Positions 35,071 through 45,478 of a DNA stretch of 64,000 bases are shown here, one piece after another. Under the pieces are notes generated by a model. The model did not search any database. It saw only the letters and a program-made list of their open reading frames with translations, and was not told the origin of the DNA. How positions within the stretch are numbered: the first letter of the stretch is position 1; each line of letters opens with the position of its first letter. Source of the DNA: Hygrocybe punicea (Eukaryota > Basidiomycota > Agaricomycetes > Agaricales > Hygrophoraceae); contig OY744467.1 of NCBI GenBank assembly GCA_963556145.1, positions 5,270,001 to 5,334,000 of the forward strand. The letters are read 5' to 3'. Made by a program: the position numbers and the translations under genes.

Positions 35071-35759
35071 GTAGGAACACGTGGTAGAGTGTAAAGAGCT
35101 TGTCAGTGATCATCTTGATCATCATGATCCTCACTGAAACTTTACTCACACTTGAGTTCTATATCATAACCCACTTCCATGACACCTTGGAATTGAATTC
35201 TCCAGTCTTGCCTTTAGTCTCTGCAACCAGTTTCCAGGCAAAGTTCACTACCTTTTTTGCCACATTGAAGGTCACTGAGTGGTTCCCTGGCATCGCAATG
35301 GGTACCTTTTAGTTGTGTTTATTCCCAAACCGCAGATGATGAATATGGCAGAGATGCTGCAGTGTCACCATCACTGCTGATGTTGACATCCCCTATTGGA
35401 AGAATGAGCAGGAAGTCGCATATTTTTAGTAGTTTTCAAAAGAGCTACGGTGGATTCATTGACCAGGATGATCCTGTGGAACATCAGTTGAGCGCACAAG
35501 CTTCTTGTTTGGTATCTCCACCACAAATTGTATCTCCTACAAGGACCCTGGAATATCTGTATTAAGGCCATCATAATCTGGACAAATTTGGGCCAAAATC
35601 GGTGGAAGGCCACTTTGCATCCAGACAAAATAAGGCTTGAGGCCATGGATGGCCAGAAAAAAATCCGGACAGAATCTGCAAGGGCAGGCGGCCTGAGTTC
35701 AAGGCCAGATCACTATCCAGACAACAGAGGGAGCTAGCATAAAACAATCAAATATACCC

Positions 35760-36110
35760 ATGTCCCAAAGGTCTGGTGGCCACCAGTGTACTGCTGTTTA
35801 CCAATGACATAATCATATTCTCATGCTTGCGCAAATGGGCCAGTTACCTTGAGACTTCAACTTGGTATATTGAGGATTTCACTGTAAAGAAAATGCAATC
35901 ACCTGGGAGTGGGACACAAACAAGAATTGCTTTGGGTGGGCAAAGCTCTCTGTGGCTTAAAAATGGAACTTATGGAAGGAATGGCTTCCTCTAAGGAACA
36001 ATTACAATAAATTCTTCAACACTCATCCTTCAGAAGCTTTAACTCTTGAACACCATATGTATTCAGTATACAATACTTAAGAGGAAGAAATTTGCTGGCT
36101 AGGCATGTTT
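35760..36110 (-). repeat. Crypton 3' flank, second copy
   Basis: Reverse-orientation homologue of roughly 375-720. It adjoins the decayed Crypton gene at 36111. Confidence 0.6.
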
Positions 36111-37073
36111 TTAAGTGTATGCTCCAGTGGTGGCCATTACATCCTGCCACCCTGTCCCATTTTTCTTTTGTAAGTATTCACAGAACTTCCAAGCAGAAAC
36201 GTTGGGCTCATGCTTTTCATGCAGGAAGCGGAGGGCAAGCTTGGTGTCCCAGTGGTGTCAGTTTGACAGCTCCTGGACCAACTGTATCACCTTCTTGCAG
36301 CAGGCATGAGGTGTCTTCAGGTTGGGAAGAATCCACCTCCATTTAGCTCCCCACAGCTCCTCAAGTTGACATGTCGAGAGATAGCCATTGACGCCATTGG
36401 TCCACTCCTCCCATATTCTGGAAATGCTCATGACCTCAGAATATATGTAGTGTGATAGCCAGTCCTCTGCCTGCCACTCCCAGCTGTGTTTGTGCAGGGA
36501 GGACTCTGGGTAGGCTTTGATGAGATCATTCCACCTAGTATGTTGCAAATCAGCAATGTGGTCATTGGTGAAAGGTGGCATGGGTGAGACAGGCATGGGG
36601 GGTGAGGAGTGGCCAGCTGGGGCCTGTTGAGGGGCCAGACCATTGCTGAGGGGTGCAGCAGCTAGAGCTGATGGTAGCAGGGGAGAGACATTGAGTCCAT
36701 ATGGTGAGTTTGTGATGCTTAATGTAGGCAATTGGCCTGGAGGCAGCAGCGGAGGTGGTTGGTTGGTGGTGGCAGCTGGCAAGCTTTGTGGTGGTTTGGC
36801 TGAAGCCTGCAACACCAGAGGGGAGAGGACTGAAGTATTTGTTAATAAACCACTAGCAGACGAGGCCAAGTGAAAACCATGTCAGCTCACTGGTTTTTCC
36901 TGCACCATGCTGTGACTTCTTTGAACTCATTTGCATATCAAGCAATGCCTTGATTGTTTCAACAGACTGGGTCAAGGATTCAAGCTGGGTGGTACACTGG
37001 GCTGAAGCATGCTGTTGCTCCAGTGTGGCATCTTGGACAAGGCCTCGAAAGGTATGGGCATACTTCAGTTTCT
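36111..37073 (-). pseudogene. CpG-decayed Crypton recombinase gene, C-terminal part
   Basis: Minus strand. An exon reading FRGLVQDATLEQQHASAQCT at about 36890-37073 aligns with IRGLVSEVTLAQEK in the complete Crypton. After an intron it continues ASAKPPQSLPAATTNQ and WEWQAEDWLSHYIYSEV to a TAA at 36111-36113. A TGA at 36258-36260 replaces the CGA (Arg) of the copy at 1-374; other changes are Arg to Cys (ACCKK for ARRKK), Trp and His. The catalytic exons are missing: the sequence is cut at 37073 by the PIF/Harbinger element, with LTR-like sequence beyond it. Confidence 0.8.
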
Positions 37074-37217
37074 TAAGAGCTTGTTCGGCTACCCCAAATT
37101 AGATCAACATCGCCTTGGAAGTGAGGAATATGCCGGTTTATGTTAGGCGGAGATTCAAACTTATGGCAGGCAGCACTTGTATCTAATCGATATGATTCCT
37201 CGTTGAGAGTCTCTCTC

Positions 37218-38587
37218 ATGGACCACCAACAACAACTTGAAATGCGGCGACGCATTCACCGTATCGTCCTCCTTGTTGTTAGTATCATCTTGAGTGCTAC
37301 CGCCGGCATCATAGAAACGATATATTCTCGGCACCAGTATCACACATCTGCCCTCTCCAGTTATGCCTGGGTCCTCGAACTGCTCACCGGCCACCCAGAA
37401 CGCATCCGGTGTGAATTAGGCATGCATAAACATGTCTTCCTTGCCATCATAGATGAGCTTCGTGAACTTGGATATGGAGATTCTCGTTCTGTCACCCTGG
37501 AAGAGCAACTGGCGATTTTCCTATACATTTCTGTCACTGGATTGTCAATCCGGCATGCAGGTGAACATTTCCAACATGCAAACGAGACGATGTCAAGGTG
37601 AGTTGCCATTCTGATCATAAAAAAAAGATCTCAAGCCTTTTTGGCAGATATTTCCGCAAAATGCTAAATATATTCTCTTCTGCACCCCTCTATACACGAC
37701 ATGTTCGTCAACCGAAAGCACAGGACCATGTTCCTTCCAAGATACGCCAAAATCCCAAGTTTTACCCATATTTTAAGGATGCAGTAGGAGCCTTGGACGG
37801 CTCTCACATCCACAGCGCCCCACAAGCATCCGAGCGAGCATTCCACCACAACCACAAAGGCTTCCTCTCTCAAAACTGTTTATTTGGTTGTTCCTTCGAT
37901 TTAAAGTTCATCTATTCGCTCACTGGCTGGGAAGGCACCACAACGGATGCCCGGTTGTTTGAAGACGCAACAACCCACGATCTACATATCCCACCTGGTA
38001 AATACTTTTTAGGCGATGGAGGTTTCCCAGCACATCCATCCCTACTCATTCCATATCGCCATGAGCGATATCACCTTGCCGAATGGGGTCGGTCTCGTCT
38101 TCGGTAGTTTATTTTTACTTTTAACTGTATATGATACTAATGTTGCTAAATTAGACATACAAATAAACGGGAGCTCTTCAATCTTCGACATTCATCAGCC
38201 CGCAATGTTATCGAGCGGATCTTTGGCGTTCTGAAACGCCGTTTCCGCATCCTCCTCATTGCACCTGAGTACAACATGGATATTCAAGCTCGAATCCCAT
38301 CAGCCCTCTGTGTGATCCACAATTGCATCCGTGAACATGATCCCGAAGAAGGACCACTTGAAAGCAACACTTTCCTTGATCACGCACACTTTGCCACAGA
38401 CGCTGGTGTTGGAGGGGCAGATGAACCTGTGGAGACATTACATGACCAGCGCCACGAAAATATTGCAGACGCTATGTGGGCAGACTATCAACGCGTGCTC
38501 GCAGAGAGGCAATTGGCAGGAGACGAGCCACTATCTACTGAGAGCGAATTCTCATGTGTCTCGGATTTGGCAGAGGAAGAGGAATAG
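37218..38587 (+). CDS. PIF/Harbinger transposase (DDE superfamily endonuclease)
   Basis: Three exons (37218-37597, 37648-38103, 38155-38587) give 422 residues with no stop. The N-terminal part includes LGMHKHVFLAIIDELRELGY and TLEEQLAIFLYISVTGLSIR, a helix-turn-helix-like region. Catalytic residues: Asp in VGALDGSHI, Asp in YFLGDGGFP, Glu in ARNVIERIFGVLKRRF. The Met at 37218 (MDHQQQLEMRRR) was chosen because the frame upstream runs into the inverted terminus. Introns are 50-51 bp. The acidic end (SDLAEEEE) precedes a TAG. The gene appears intact. Confidence 0.92.
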
Positions 38588-38589
38588 TC

Positions 38590-38880
38590 ATCTGCCTATA
38601 TACAATCATGCGCATAGTCTTTCTCATTGCCACTCTATGTTTCTTTTTTTCTGCCGTTATGCTTCTTTTTTTCCGCCACTATGCTTCTTTTTTTCTGCCG
38701 CTATGTTTCTTTCTTTCTGCTGCTGTTTCTTTGTCTGTTTTTTTCTTTTCTGCCGCTGTTTTTTTTGCTTCTCAAAATTAATGGAGATGTCTGTCAAACG
38801 AATCACATAAACTGAGAAAAAAAGTACATGGTGGGAGATACACGACAAGATACACAGTACAAGATACAAGCTATGGGTAT
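38590..38880 (+). repeat. T-rich low-complexity spacer between the two Harbinger genes
   Basis: Repeats of CTTTTTTTCTGCCGC over about 38640-38770, then a short AT-rich stretch. Probably the common 3' untranslated region. Confidence 0.7.
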
Positions 38881-38886
38881 AATGAC

Positions 38887-39973
38887 CTACGGATGTTTGG
38901 CAAGGTAGTCCGCAATCCACTGACGCCGGAAGTCCTCATCCTTAATCATGACAAACGTAGTTGCAGCCAACATGTTGTCCGTAAATAACGAAGCAAGCGC
39001 TATTTTTTGTTCCATTGATAGGTCCAGAACTTCTTTGAGCATCTGCAGCGCTTGGAGTCGCCGTGCCTCCCGTGGATCCTCCATATTGATGTTAATCGAC
39101 TTCTCAAGAGTCTCCGTGAGGCGATTGATGGACCCTTGCATGCCATGAATGGCCGTTGCAGGGGTCACTCGACTTGACTTTGAGCCAGAGGTGTCAGCTT
39201 TGCTTCGCTGGGACCTTTTCGATGTTTCCGAGATGAGTGAGACTTGTGAGTTATTAGCCGATAACCCCTCTTGAAGGGCATCAAGCTTGTGTTTGCTGCT
39301 GTTTATTGATGATGGGGGGGTGAGAAGGGGGCCTTCTATATCCTCATCCTCGTCCACCAGATCCACCACACAGGATGATCCACCCTCCTTGTCCTTGTGA
39401 GTATCAGAAGAAGAAGTTGCGGCAGGCCAGAAGACACGAGAACCTCATGGTGCATTCATTGGGATGATTGTCTGCATTTTGTCGTAGTAGATCCACCCTT
39501 TGTTGCGGAATGGCTGCATGATAGGCTGTAAAGATGATGAATAAGAAGACTCCAAATGAGTTTTAAGGGAATTAATACCTTGTTCGTCGTGTAGGTATTC
39601 CAAACATCCTGGGCAGCTGCACCGTCTATTCCAGCACCAGCTGCATTGTCCCAGTGAAACCCTGATGTGCCTCGATACGTTTCAATCGCTTGGTACGTCT
39701 GCTTCAGCTGCAGAATATGTCAGGAATGTTTCAACTGACGTGTTTGTTACTTACCCCAGACCATTTCGTCTTGATTGTCTTGGCAGTCTTGACCAGGCCC
39801 CGGTTTAGAAGAGGTGCAATATGTTTAGCTGCATTATTGAAGGAGGCGGCCTTGAAGTTCCCCCCATCTCCTGCCTCTGCCCGGTGCTCAACCAGATAAT
39901 CAACCAGTGCAGTGGTCTCTGCCTCGGTCCAGACAGTTACTTCCTTTTTCTCCGTTGCAGGGAGGGCAGCCAT
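38887..39973 (-). pseudogene. PIF/Harbinger second protein (Myb/SANT-like), one in-frame TGA
   Basis: Exons 39973-39755, 39707-39579 and 39525-38887. In this superfamily the protein binds the element ends and brings in the transposase. Exon 1 starts MAALPATEKKEVTVWTEAET and carries FKAASFNNAAKHI and TKWSG; exon 2 reads LKQTYQAIETYRGTSGFHWD; exon 3 begins PIMQPFRNKGWIYYDKMQ, the usual end of the Myb/SANT-like domain. Next comes an in-frame TGA (39447-39445, NAP-stop-GSRVFW), most simply a CGA mutated at CpG. The rest is Ser/Lys-rich with a Leu-rich C-terminal helix region (ARRLQALQMLKEVLDLS). The element may therefore depend on another copy for this protein. Confidence 0.8.
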
Positions 39974-40177
39974 GAGGATGGTGGTAAGTTGAGAGAAGAG
40001 AGCAGCGATGGTCACTACGCAAGTCCAGACACGCCGCCTTTGCTGTAATCAATGGCTGGTTGATTCTGCCATGAAGGTTTGAATAGTTTGAATCTCCGCC
40101 TAACATAAACCGGCATATTCCTCACTTCCAAGGCGATGTTGATCTAATTTGGGGTAGCCGAACGAGCTCTAAAGAGT

Positions 40178-40691
40178 TGTCTAATCAATCCAACCCGAAT
40201 CTGGGGGTTCCGGAATCAGAGGGAGAGTGTGGGGGAAAGGACAAAGAGAGGTGTAGTCACCATGTAGACAATACAAAGAGAGGACTAAGAACTAGAGCTG
40301 AAGTGGGACGATAACCTGTATTTCCATTTCTATGGTTTTGTAGTGTAAAGGTACTACTTTTATACTACTATGGATCCTGTGCTGTAGTAACTATGTACTA
40401 CAAGTGAAGGCTGTAAATGATAGGGGGCGAGTGGAGAGGAGGATAGGAGGAGTGGTGCTATGTACTAGGGGACGGGAAACAAAGATATATGATATACAAC
40501 TATATACATACTGATTCGGGGTCATTAGGGACATTGCATCGCAAGCACGAACGATTCCGGAGGTGGAATCCAGACCGGAATCGATAGGAGGGACCGGAAT
40601 TGAGCGGAATTGATGATATGGGAATGGGAATGGATGGGAATGGAGTCAGATATGAAGAGAATACGGATCCACACAATCCAGAGCCTCTACA
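40178..40691 (-). repeat. Solo-LTR-like sequence
   Basis: On the minus strand it begins TGTAGAGGCTCTGG and ends GATTAGACA (514 bp), has a TATA-like TAGTATAAAAG motif near its middle, and lies between a Plavaka relic and transposon sequence. The first seven bases equal those of the LARD LTR; the rest differs. The flanking 5-mers (AGAGT and GTGAA) do not match, so a target duplication is not confirmed. Confidence 0.5.
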
Positions 40692-42240
40692 GTGAAGGAA
40701 ATGAAGGTAGGGTTGTTGAATGGTGCATACTGTAAGATAGGTGCTGTTGGATATGACAATAATAGGATGGCCATGTCCTACAAGATGACTCGATGGAACC
40801 ACAGGAGTAAGCTGAGGAAAATTTTGAGAGTATAGTCTCAGGCACTTGGGTTTGCAGCAGACCAAGCCTCCAGGGCAGCTTGCTCCTGCTCAATCTCCAT
40901 TGGTATGGTGCGCCCATGAGACTGGCGCTCTCAGCAATCCCCTGCATCAACTCTAACTTTGGAATGTTGAAGTGGAAAATCAGCATATTTTTTCCAAGAT
41001 GCCCACCTTCATGAATGATGCTGTTTGTATAGTGATGAAACTCATGCAGTGCCTTGCGCATAGCATGGATGGTTTTGGAATAGATGTGTAAGCTTTGTGT
41101 GAGGAAAATGAATTCAACAAGGGCATGGATGGCACAGAGGACATCATCCATCACGGCGCCAGCTGTGACCACCACCAAGGTCTTCTCCATATCTCGGTGT
41201 TCTCTTCCTGTGCATTGTGTGAGCTGGGAGATGCCATGAGGCCAATGGCACACACCAACTCAAGGCTGAAGGATTGAAAGATGCAAGTCCAGCTCAGGTC
41301 CCCCAACAATATTGGTCACCCATTTCACCGCATGATTGAAGAAGAACTTGTGCAGACCGTGAAGGGCATCAGGATTTAAAAATACTGTGGGATCTGTGTT
41401 GCCCCAATCCCACCAGAATGGCTGGTGAACCGTGAACCCTGTTTAGGCCAAGCGCTGGAGTAGTGGGACCTGGCCAGTCACGTGACTGGGTTCCCACGGT
41501 TGACCTAGTTAGTAGCCTTCCTGATGTAGTAGTCAGTCGATCATCCTATCCATCCAGTCCTTCCTCTCGACTCCTGTGTGAGCCCCCAGAGAGGTACCTT
41601 AGTACCTCTCCAGTGCTTGACAAGTCTTTATGAACATCGGAAGGATTGAAGGATCACTCTGAGAGCATGCTTGTACAATGAGATTAAATGTGTGCTTCCG
41701 AGTCCGACAAGGATGCAGGATTCCATCACCAAACTGATGGCTAGCTGTGGTGGAGATTGGAGATTGATTCTGAGTGACACATAAGATCAGACATTGTTTG
41801 GAGAGGTCAGCAATCCAGGAAACTAAAGGTGTTCAAACCAAGCACTTGCAGCTCCATGGATCAACCATCTCAGTGCCATCTCGTGTGGTGACCTTCAGGT
41901 TTGTCATGACAATGTCAATACATTGGTGATAGATGCATGCACTTAGAATGGCTTGAACCTCCTGTGAGATGTCGAGAAATTTTGGGATGGAGAGGTATGC
42001 AACAAGTGCAAAGGAATGTGAGGTGGCCTTCATATGCATCCTAGCTTGTATGTTGGCAAGGGAGAGGAGCACTGGATGCATCTCTTTGTTTCCAGTGCTG
42101 ATGGTGAGTGGAGTCTTGTCAGAAGCTGCAATGATACCAATAAAAGATTCTCCATCATTAAGCATTGACTGGATAAATCTCAAAACATGATATCGCTGAG
42201 GATGATGAATTACTTACCTGATATTGCCATGCACAGTCTG
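40692..42240 (-). pseudogene. Plavaka-type transposase relic, interrupted by a MITE
   Basis: Minus strand, in family order: ESFIGIIAASDKTPLTISTG and MHPVLLSLANI with KATSHSFALVAYLSIPKF (42183-41833); then HGLHKFFFNHAVKWV (about 41350); then GVCHWPHGISQLTQCTGREH and HRDMEKTLVVVTAGAV; then FHHYTNSIIHEGGHLGKNML and HFNIPKLELMQGIAESASL (41253-40880). These are recognisable Plavaka family blocks. They lie in several frames with stops and are split by the hairpin element at 41449-41619, so the gene is dead. Confidence 0.75.
41449..41619 (-). mobile_element. Short hairpin MITE, copy 2, inside the Plavaka relic
   Basis: 171 bp with inverted ends CAAGCGCTGGAG and CTCCAGTGCTTG. One end carries a hairpin (arms GAGAGGTACC and AGTACCTCTC at 41589-41610) equivalent to that of copy 1. 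Contains the palindromic CAGTCACGTGACTG. Confidence 0.75.
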
Positions 42241-42589
42241 CAGACATGAATCAAGTGGTGGGTGATGCTTACCAGTAGCATAATTATTATTTATTTGTAC
42301 ATTTTATGTTCAATTCTGTAACAATTCTGTAATACTGTATTGTATGTCCTATGCAGCAACCTGAGTCAAACTGTGAGTCAGTGCTGCACTCTTTCTGGCA
42401 CAACACTTACATTCCCAGCAGCACAATGATGTTTGCAATGCAGTCATGATCCCTCCAGAGCACTGGGTGCCCAGTTGGAAAAACTCAGTGGGGTGATTGC
42501 TAGTATGACTAATCCCTGTCCCAGAGCAAGGGCCCAGGGGGCAATGGCAGGAACTCGAGGGGTAATTTCAGGTACTTCTTTGATTTTTA

Positions 42590-43632
42590 CAAAGTGACAT
42601 CAACTATTTTCAGTGGTGGGGAACAAGAAGAGGAGCACCCTCTTGGCCTCTCCCACCAGAGATTTTGTCAGCATCCACACCTTTCCCACCCTTACCATAT
42701 GAGGCCCCACAAGAAGACAGGCCTCCTTCTGTCCCTGGGGATAGGTCCTATGACGCAGCACAGCCAGAGTGGGCCGAAGAAGGGGTCAGTGACACAACTG
42801 TCATGCCAACATTTAATGCAGCTCCAACTATGGGATACTTCCCTCCTCTTCCTCCTCCACCTCCAACAACAACAACTACTATCCACCCATCTTTCAATGT
42901 TGACATGCCACTTGTCTCTCCTTCTGCGGTCCCAGACTTCAATGCGATCACTGCAAATGATACACAAGGCACCTTGCCAATGATCTGCTTTGCTCACATG
43001 TTCCTGGCCCTCTGTCCACCACCCTTGTTGAGAACAAACTGCTGAATCTTGGTCAAGATTGGTTGTTCCCTGATGATTCGCTTCGCCAAGCTCCTTTGCT
43101 TCCATTGGTGTCTGCACTTACTCAAAACTGGATGTTAGGACCAACTCTCTCCACCTTCCATCAACCACTGAGTCTTATTGGTTCGACTGGGGTGACAACA
43201 GCTGTTGTTCCATTCCCTCACCCAGTTAATCCAAGTCTTTCGGCTTCACATTCCCAGCTGTCAGGCAGCAGCCAGCCATCTCCAATGACAAGGACCAATC
43301 CTGGTCTTGCAACGAGAGGTGTCCACTCTGTACCTGCCTCAACCCATTCGTCTGCAATGGCAGAACAATTATGAAGACGTCTTTCATCCACAATTCTTAA
43401 TGTAAGTGTGCTAGTAACTACCTCATCAGTATATAGTTAACTCACTCATCTGACTAGACTGGCACTGATATTGATCTACTCTCACAATGCGAAGCCCTGC
43501 TTGCCCACCATTGAAGACTTAACCATGTATTCCACCAGCTCTTGAAACTCTGGTGCCCCTGGCACATCTGCTCTTAGTTGTTATCAAAGTGGTGGTACTG
43601 CTATCACTACCCCCTCCAATTCTAGTGGTTTA
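42590..43632 (+). other. Likely upstream exons of the unidentified gene at 43633-45478
   Basis: Two open stretches have protein-like composition: a Pro-rich one around 42665-43045 ([19 protein letters not shown]) and one at about 43063-43374 (LLPLVSALTQNWMLGPTLS). A GTAAGT donor follows at about 43401 and an acceptor near 43460. I could not settle a full exon chain. The gap 42240-42590 shows no gene. Confidence 0.35.
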
Positions 43633-44134
43633 GTGGTACAATGGATAGGTAGTGATGGTATCATTTGCCAGGTCCATACTTGTCATCAGCAGAAGCAGGA
43701 CGAGCTACCACCCCACCAGTTGACATTGTCAACTGCACCTGATGATGAGGTGAACATGGAATATGCAGGTGATATTCTGGCAGCAAATATAACTACTGGT
43801 GAAGCATACCTCGGTGATCACAACAATGAAAAGAGGCAAGCCTGCATCACACAAGCCCTCAGTCAGAGATGTACTAGGTAATCCTTGTTCTGAAGCACGT
43901 GTGTTCACCTGTAATGGAGGGTTCTTATTAATGTCTTACAGCTACGTTAGCTACCAAGACAGTTAAGGCAAAGGTACAATCTCACAAATATAAATGACAA
44001 CCAAGATATATTTCTCTCACAGATGTGGAAGGCTGCAACATCTGTTCAGTCATATCTGAAAAAGGTAGCATGGGACTGGCTTCAATGTTATATCAACTTC
44101 ACAATGCTGGGACCCACCGAGGAAGCAAAAAGGT

Positions 44135-44733
44135 CCTATATCTAGTGTTGCCGAAGTTCAGTTCGGTCCGGTTCCGACCCTTTTTGGCGGAACCGCGAAC
44201 TGAACTTCGGGTCCGGTTTGGCGCATGGCCAAACCTGGACCCGAACGGCTTTGAACCGTCTCTTAGCGTTCGGTCTGGGTTCAGACGCGGTCTGAACCCC
44301 AGACCGAGGTTGGCTCACCCCTGAGCTCCGTTCTCCTCGCGAATGGCAGGCACGTATCAATTGATACGGCGCTACGCTTCGCGAGGAAGTTGGGCTACGG
44401 GGGAGCCGTCTGGTGCTGTTGCTGCTGCTGCTGCCGCTCCCACTGCTGGTGCTGCTGCTGCTGCTGCCGTCGCCGTCGCTGCTGCGCTCCTGCTGCTGCT
44501 GTTGCCGTTGCCGCTGCCGCTGTTGCTGCTGCTGCCGGCATTGCTGCTGCTGCTGCTGCTGGCCGTCGTGGTGGTGGTTGCCGTTGTTGTTGCCGCCGCT
44601 GATGGTGATGTTGGGGCTTGATGCACCAGCAGCAGCTGCTGCTGCTGCCGGTGTTGCTGCTGCCAGCGTTGCTGCTGCTGCTGCTGCTGTTGCCGCCGTT
44701 GCTGCTGCCGCCGTTGCTGCTGTTGCTCCTGCG

Positions 44734-44780
<47 letters not shown>

Positions 44781-44837
44781 GCTGCCGGCGCTGCTGCTGC
44801 TGTCGTGGCCATTGCTGCTGCTGCTGCTGCTGCTGTT

Positions 44838-44870
<33 letters not shown>

Positions 44871-45397
44871 TCCGTTGCTGCTGTTGCTGCTGCGCTCCTG
44901 CTGTTGCTGCTGTTGCCATTGCCGCTGCCGCTGTTGCTGCTGTTGCTGACATTGCTGCTGCTGCTGCTGGGCGTCATGGTTGTCGTTGCCGTGGTTGTCG
45001 ATTTTCCTGTCGCAAATAACATTAGTAAAGTTAAGAAAAAAAGGAAACTTACCTTGAGGAACACAACACAAATTGTGTTGTGTTCAATCCGCGTTGATGT
45101 TGCTGTGTCGCGTGAAAGCTACCTCGTCACGGCCGGTCACATGATACCGTTTAACACGAAATGGTAAGTAAAGAAATATGAAAAACAAATGAAATAAATT
45201 CCTTAAAAATATCCGCGTTCGCGGTTTGGACGCGGTTTGGAGCCGTTCAGGAAATCCGGCCAGCCTCGAAACCCTGAACCGAACCCGCGGTCCGGTTCAG
45301 CATTTGGCTGAACTTAGACTGAACCCCGGGTTCGGTTCGGGGTTTGAACCGGGTTCGGCTAGGTTCGGAACCGAACTACGGCAACACTACCTATATC
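44135..45397 (-). mobile_element. CTG-rich hAT-like non-autonomous element, copy 1 (1247 bp)
   Basis: Element 44143-45389 with inverted ends TAGTGTTGCCGAAGTTCAGT and, reversed, TAGTGTTGCCGTAGTTCGGT. It is flanked by a perfect 8-bp duplication CCTATATC (44135-44142 and 45390-45397). Eight-bp duplications and TAGTG ends are typical of hAT transposons, but the resident MULE at 18260 has similar termini, so the parent family is open. The interior is GCTGCTGTTGCCGCC-type repeats (44410-44970). On the minus strand an intron with a GTAAGT donor and GACAG acceptor (about 45054-45007) precedes a long CAG-repeat frame. No transposase. Confidence 0.9.
44410..44970 (-). repeat. CAG/CTG trinucleotide array in copy 1
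   Basis: Imperfect GCTGCTGCTGTTGCC repeats. Read on the minus strand it would give runs of Gln, Ser or Ala depending on frame. All three minus frames and the plus frames are open for long distances simply because of the repeat, so coding cannot be concluded. Confidence 0.85.
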
Positions 45398-45478
45398 ACA
45401 GGTCAGGTCAGCACTCTAACAGCAGGCAATGCTTTTCTTCATCATGGTCTTGACTCTGAAGTCTGTATCTTGTTATGA

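Larger units (their letters stand above)
37074..40172. mobile_element. PIF/Harbinger DNA transposon with TAA target duplication
   Basis: Element 37077-40169, flanked by TAA at 37074-37076 and 40170-40172. Termini are inverted repeats of about 85 bp: left GAGCTTGTTCGGCTACCCC, right (reverse complement) GAGCTCGTTCGGCTACCCC, continuing through the CCGGTTTATGTTAGGCGG part. It carries the two genes typical of the superfamily, tail to tail: a DDE transposase (plus) and a Myb/SANT-like protein (minus). TNA target duplications are the rule for PIF/Harbinger. The left flank is the decayed Crypton and the right flank the solo-LTR-like sequence. Confidence 0.92.
43633..45478 (+). pseudogene. Unidentified multi-exon gene interrupted by an 8-bp-duplication transposon
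   Basis: Exons about 43633-43879 (EVNMEYAGDILAANITTGEA), 43941-43972 (STLATKTVKAK) and 44023 onward (MWKAATSVQSYLKKVAWDWL). The last exon is cut after codon 40 at 44142 by the element 44143-45389. Dropping the element and one copy of CCTATATC joins 44142 to 45398 in phase and the frame continues ITGQVSTLTAGNAFLHHGLD to a TGA at 45476-45478. The family is not recognised. As it stands the exon is broken unless the element is spliced out. Confidence 0.55.

Noticed and set aside
40178..40691. Treating the solo-LTR-like sequence as a third copy of the LARD LTR
   Set aside because: Only the first few bases and general layout agree; the body differs and length is 514 versus about 880 bp.
44142..45071. 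Frames of 178-309 codons rich in Gln, Ser, Ala, Leu or Cys on both strands
   Set aside because: They arise from the CTG/CAG repeat, which has no stops in several frames at once. Only the conserved intron hints at expression, so I list a repeat and not a protein. The same applies to 51371-52856.
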